A stretch of 64,000 bases of DNA from Skeletonema tropicum (Eukaryota > Bacillariophyta > Thalassiosirophyceae > Thalassiosirales > Thalassiosiraceae): assembly GCA_037178625.1 (NCBI GenBank), contig CM074146.1:310001-374000 (forward strand), in the 5' to 3' direction. Of this stretch, positions 61,616 to 64,000 are shown one piece after another. Each line of letters opens with the position of its first letter. Position 1 is the first letter of the stretch. The position numbers and the translations under genes were made by a program. The notes below the pieces were generated by a model. The model was not told the DNA's origin. It saw only the letters and a list, made by a program, of their open reading frames with translations, and made no database searches.

Positions 61616-62830
61616 TTAATGTCGCCTGGCAACAATTGTAGCATACACGAAATCATTGTCAAAATTCTCAGCTCTCGCAGCTATTCCCTCGATGAGTTGT
61701 GATCTAAACTTGTTTACCAACTTCTCGTCCCCTCCAAATGCATTCAGTAGCATCGTGTGTGCCCAAGCAAAAATGCTATCAGTATATCTCTGTGCAAACA
61801 TCTGCCTTTCTTGTTCGCTGTCAAGATTCACACCATTGAGATATGGATTGGCCATGGTAATTTCACTGATCTTCACTACGTCAAAGTATTCTTCCATGCC
61901 GGCTTCAAATTCAGCTACCGTGCGGGCAACAGTAGGAACAAACACTTTCTGCCGTTCTGTCGCGTCAAGTATACCATCTTCCACCCATCGATCAAGTATT
62001 GGGTCAAATACAGTTGTGAATAGCTCATCATATGTATATCTTCCGTTAGTCTCCATGCAGGGAACAGATGCAATGAAGTACCCACCTGGCTTTAGCTCTG
62101 CATGTCTTGATTGACAAATGTTCCTCCAGTCATTTGCAGCATGTTGATGCCATGCAGCTGCTATCGCTGGATCGGTGCTATTATTATGGAACGTAAATCT
62201 TCCCGGGAGTGGTAGATTAGTAGTCGGAGAGGAGAGCCAATGGTATGCCATGCTTGATATGGCTATATCGACGGAATGATCTGGAAGTAGTTGTTTGGTG
62301 AAAGAGCCTGGGTTGGCAAAGAGTTCAATCATGTTGTGCTTGCGGTCCTCCTCGCGAGTATCTTGACATGCATCACTGTTTGGACAGTTCTTCAGCTTGC
62401 CTATTGGAGATAAGTTGTGTGCACATGAGTCCCAGTCATTGGTGTCCTGATCATTCACCATCACGTCAATCTTCACATTATTATTATTTGGTATGTTGTC
62501 GGTGATATGTTCAAGTAAATGTCTAGTAGTGAGACCATCGGCGGCGCCGTAGTCCGCAAGAGTTATCGATGATGCAGTTTGATTATTATTAGCAGATGAT
62601 GATAAGATGGTTTGAACTGCTTGGATAATATCAGGAAAGAGCCGACGAGAGGATTCCTGTTGAGAGCTCGACGCAGCAGCATAATTGCCGCCGCCTTCCA
62701 TGGTTGTGATAGATACCTTCTTGCTCTTGCTCCTCTTGTTGGCCAAGCAGTCATCACTGGTTGTGAAGAATGCGTATGCGGTTGATGTCAACATCATAGC
62801 GAGAAGGATAACGGATGTTGTCTTCATCAT
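61616..62830 (-). CDS. SABATH-type carboxyl methyltransferase, probably plastid-targeted
   Basis: 404 aa, start at the ATG at 62830; the longer frame opens with TTG. The presequence MMKTTSVILLAMMLTSTAYA is followed by FF at 21-22, a signal peptide plus plastid-import phenylalanine. The mature part follows the SABATH family (SAM-dependent methyltransferases of carboxylic acids such as salicylate, jasmonate and farnesoate in plants): MEGGGNYAAASSSQQ at 44-58 matches the substrate/SAM motif MxGGxGxxSYxxNSxxQ; ADYGAADG at 92-99 is the SAM-binding loop; VNDQDTNDW near 125 and SSMAYHWLS near 192-200 are the third and fourth family motifs. PGGYFIASVPC follows. The motif order and length fit the family well. 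The substrate is unknown. Confidence 0.85.
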   Translation of the reverse strand: MMKTTSVILLAMMLTSTAYAFFTTSDDCLANKRSKSKKVSITTMEGGGNYAAASSSQQESSRRLFPDIIQAVQTILSSSANNNQTASSITLADYGAADGLTTRHLLEHITDNIPNNNNVKIDVMVNDQDTNDWDSCAHNLSPIGKLKNCPNSDACQDTREEDRKHNMIELFANPGSFTKQLLPDHSVDIAISSMAYHWLSSPTTNLPLPGRFTFHNNSTDPAIAAAWHQHAANDWRNICQSRHAELKPGGYFIASVPCMETNGRYTYDELFTTVFDPILDRWVEDGILDATERQKVFVPTVARTVAEFEAGMEEYFDVVKISEITMANPYLNGVNLDSEQERQMFAQRYTDSIFAWAHTMLLNAFGGDEKLVNKFRSQLIEGIAARAENFDNDFVYATIVARRH

Positions 62831-63382
62831 TCTTATTGTTCGTATGGTGGTTGTTTCTTTCAATTATTTTTTAGCACAGCCCATCTACGACGTATCGTAC
62901 ATTGTAGAGTAGGTATTAGAGTGAGCGGGTGTCATCAGGCTGAATTGAAGAATATTATGAAAATCCACGATTACATCAGCGGGATCGTATGTTTTAGGGT
63001 ATGCTACGAAGTTGTTTGCCTGCTTGCCACTGAAGTAACTTTGGGTTCTCAAAAGCACTCTAGATAAAAAATGCACGACTTAGGCAAGTATCCATCGTAC
63101 CCCATTTAGTTATCTTCTCTCTACTGAAAATGTCTGAGATTGCATCCGCCAGCTGCTTTGCCATCTGCTCTGGAGTTCAAGGTTCAGCTGACTACTTCTA
63201 GCGATGTAAAAGCGACCCGAGCAGCGCCACTCTAGCTTGGCCCTGGATTTACCCTACATTTCAACAGTCTGCTTTACTTTAGGCTCTCTACCATTACTAC
63301 TACTACCTATGATACTACTACTTAGCAAATTATATTATGAAATAAGGACACTTGCCGCGGTCCCACTTGTATACCAAAATCC
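62831..63382. other. intergenic
   Basis: Between two minus-strand genes; promoter side of the methyltransferase gene. No gene or repeat recognised. Confidence 0.4.
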
Positions 63383-63871
63383 CTATGACAATATCTTCAA
63401 GTAACCAGCTGCAAGCTTCTGTGCTCTCTCCCTTGACTGTGATGATTGCCTCGCCGCATATGCCGCCAGCTGCTCTTCACTCAGGCAATACTGCATCTCC
63501 ACTATCGAGCGGGCGTGACTTCGTCTCTTTTCCTTCAAGAATCTCGCGACTTTGCTTGACACGAGAGATTCCAGTCCAACACAGTCATAGAGAGCCTCCT
63601 TTTCGATACCTTCCATCGGTGTGATAGACAGTAGACAACGGATGCTTTGGACGTCGCGTACTAGTTCTTGTTTGAAGAAGTCCTTGTCTCTCTTGGAGTT
63701 CCAGCGCTTTGAGACGGCTTCGCTTGACGGATATTGAACGCAATGTACAATGATGTCTTCAGAGAAGCTCACTTGCTCATCAGCATTAGTCTTAGTCGGT
63801 GACCTCCGATGGCCGAAGTCGACTATCAGATCGTTGCCGCTGCCGTGGTTGGCTCCAACAACTTTTGTCAT
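63383..63871 (-). CDS. small lineage-specific protein (diatom-type family)
   Basis: 162 aa, start ATG at 63871. Conserved-looking blocks are VSFSEDIIVHCVQYPS, KRWNSKRDKDFFKQELVRDV, IEKEALYDCVGLESLVSSKV and KEKRRSHARSIVEMQ, followed by an Ala/Arg/Gln-rich helix. The order (strand-like VxFS, then RDKxxFKxE, then CVGLE, then RRxHxxxIxxxQ) matches a family of short diatom proteins that are numerous but uncharacterised. No signal peptide or membrane segment. The function is unknown. Confidence 0.7.
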   Translation of the reverse strand: MTKVVGANHGSGNDLIVDFGHRRSPTKTNADEQVSFSEDIIVHCVQYPSSEAVSKRWNSKRDKDFFKQELVRDVQSIRCLLSITPMEGIEKEALYDCVGLESLVSSKVARFLKEKRRSHARSIVEMQYCLSEEQLAAYAARQSSQSRERAQKLAAGYLKILS

Positions 63872-64000
63872 TATACTTCGATTGGAGATGTAATTTCTAA
63901 GCCAAACCTAGTCTTTATGGCAGCAACGATGATCAAGTTGTGGCAGGTAGAAATGTCAACGGAATGTCAAGAGTTGCACTTTGTCTTGAAGTTTGTCTTT
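63872..64000. other. upstream flank of the last gene
   Basis: 129 bp to the window end; promoter side of the minus-strand gene. Nothing recognised. Confidence 0.3.

Overview
This is nuclear DNA of a photosynthetic eukaryote, most likely a diatom. The evidence is: short introns of 77 to 162 nt with GT-AG ends; N-terminal presequences in which a phenylalanine directly follows the predicted signal-peptide cleavage site, as in the diatom ASAFAP plastid-import motif; small lineage-specific proteins of diatom type; and long Asn/Gln/Ser/Asp-rich stretches. No prokaryotic operons, CRISPR arrays, rRNA or tRNA genes were found. The genus cannot be told from this window.

Layout. 1-3.9 kb: an 80-bp tandem repeat with G/C hairpins, an OTU-like protein that seems to lack its catalytic Cys, a small lineage-specific protein and an ankyrin-repeat protein. 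3.9-10.9 kb (minus strand): a 2333-aa repeat-rich protein with a secretory/plastid-like presequence, two SAM-like domains and a C-terminal dsRNA-binding-like domain. 10.9-35.6 kb: a tandem array of about 2.6-kb units. Each unit carries the promoter region and first 165 or so codons of that giant gene, plus a spacer made of an inverted-arm fold-back element. Seven central units are almost identical and the edge units are diverged. 35.6-37.7 kb: three miniature inverted-repeat elements in and beside a sulfotransferase gene. Two of them interrupt its coding region 16 bp apart, and removing both restores the frame. 37.7-39.8 kb: gene relics and an inverted copy of one fold-back arm. 40.0-46.6 kb (plus strand): a second giant repeat-rich protein (about 2139 aa, one intron) that shares the SAM domain and several short motifs with the first and also carries a kinase-like domain lacking both catalytic Asp residues. 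47.5-64 kb: ordinary gene-dense sequence with a type I Cys-rich membrane protein, a ZIP metal transporter (two exons), a secreted mucin-linker protein with a putative glycosidase-like domain, an MFS transporter with an in-frame tail after its stop codon, a membrane-anchored SET-like protein, a SABATH-type methyltransferase with a plastid-like presequence, and a small lineage-specific protein.

Most notable are the two divergently oriented SAM-domain giants (3.9-10.9 kb and 40.1-46.6 kb) flanking an array of promoter-plus-truncated-SAM copies of one of them. SAM domains often self-associate, so the two large proteins may be partners in one assembly, probably in the plastid or secretory system. 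The truncated copies could be inert, or could make short SAM fragments that interfere with it. That functional link is inference; the homology, array structure and insertions are read directly from the sequence.
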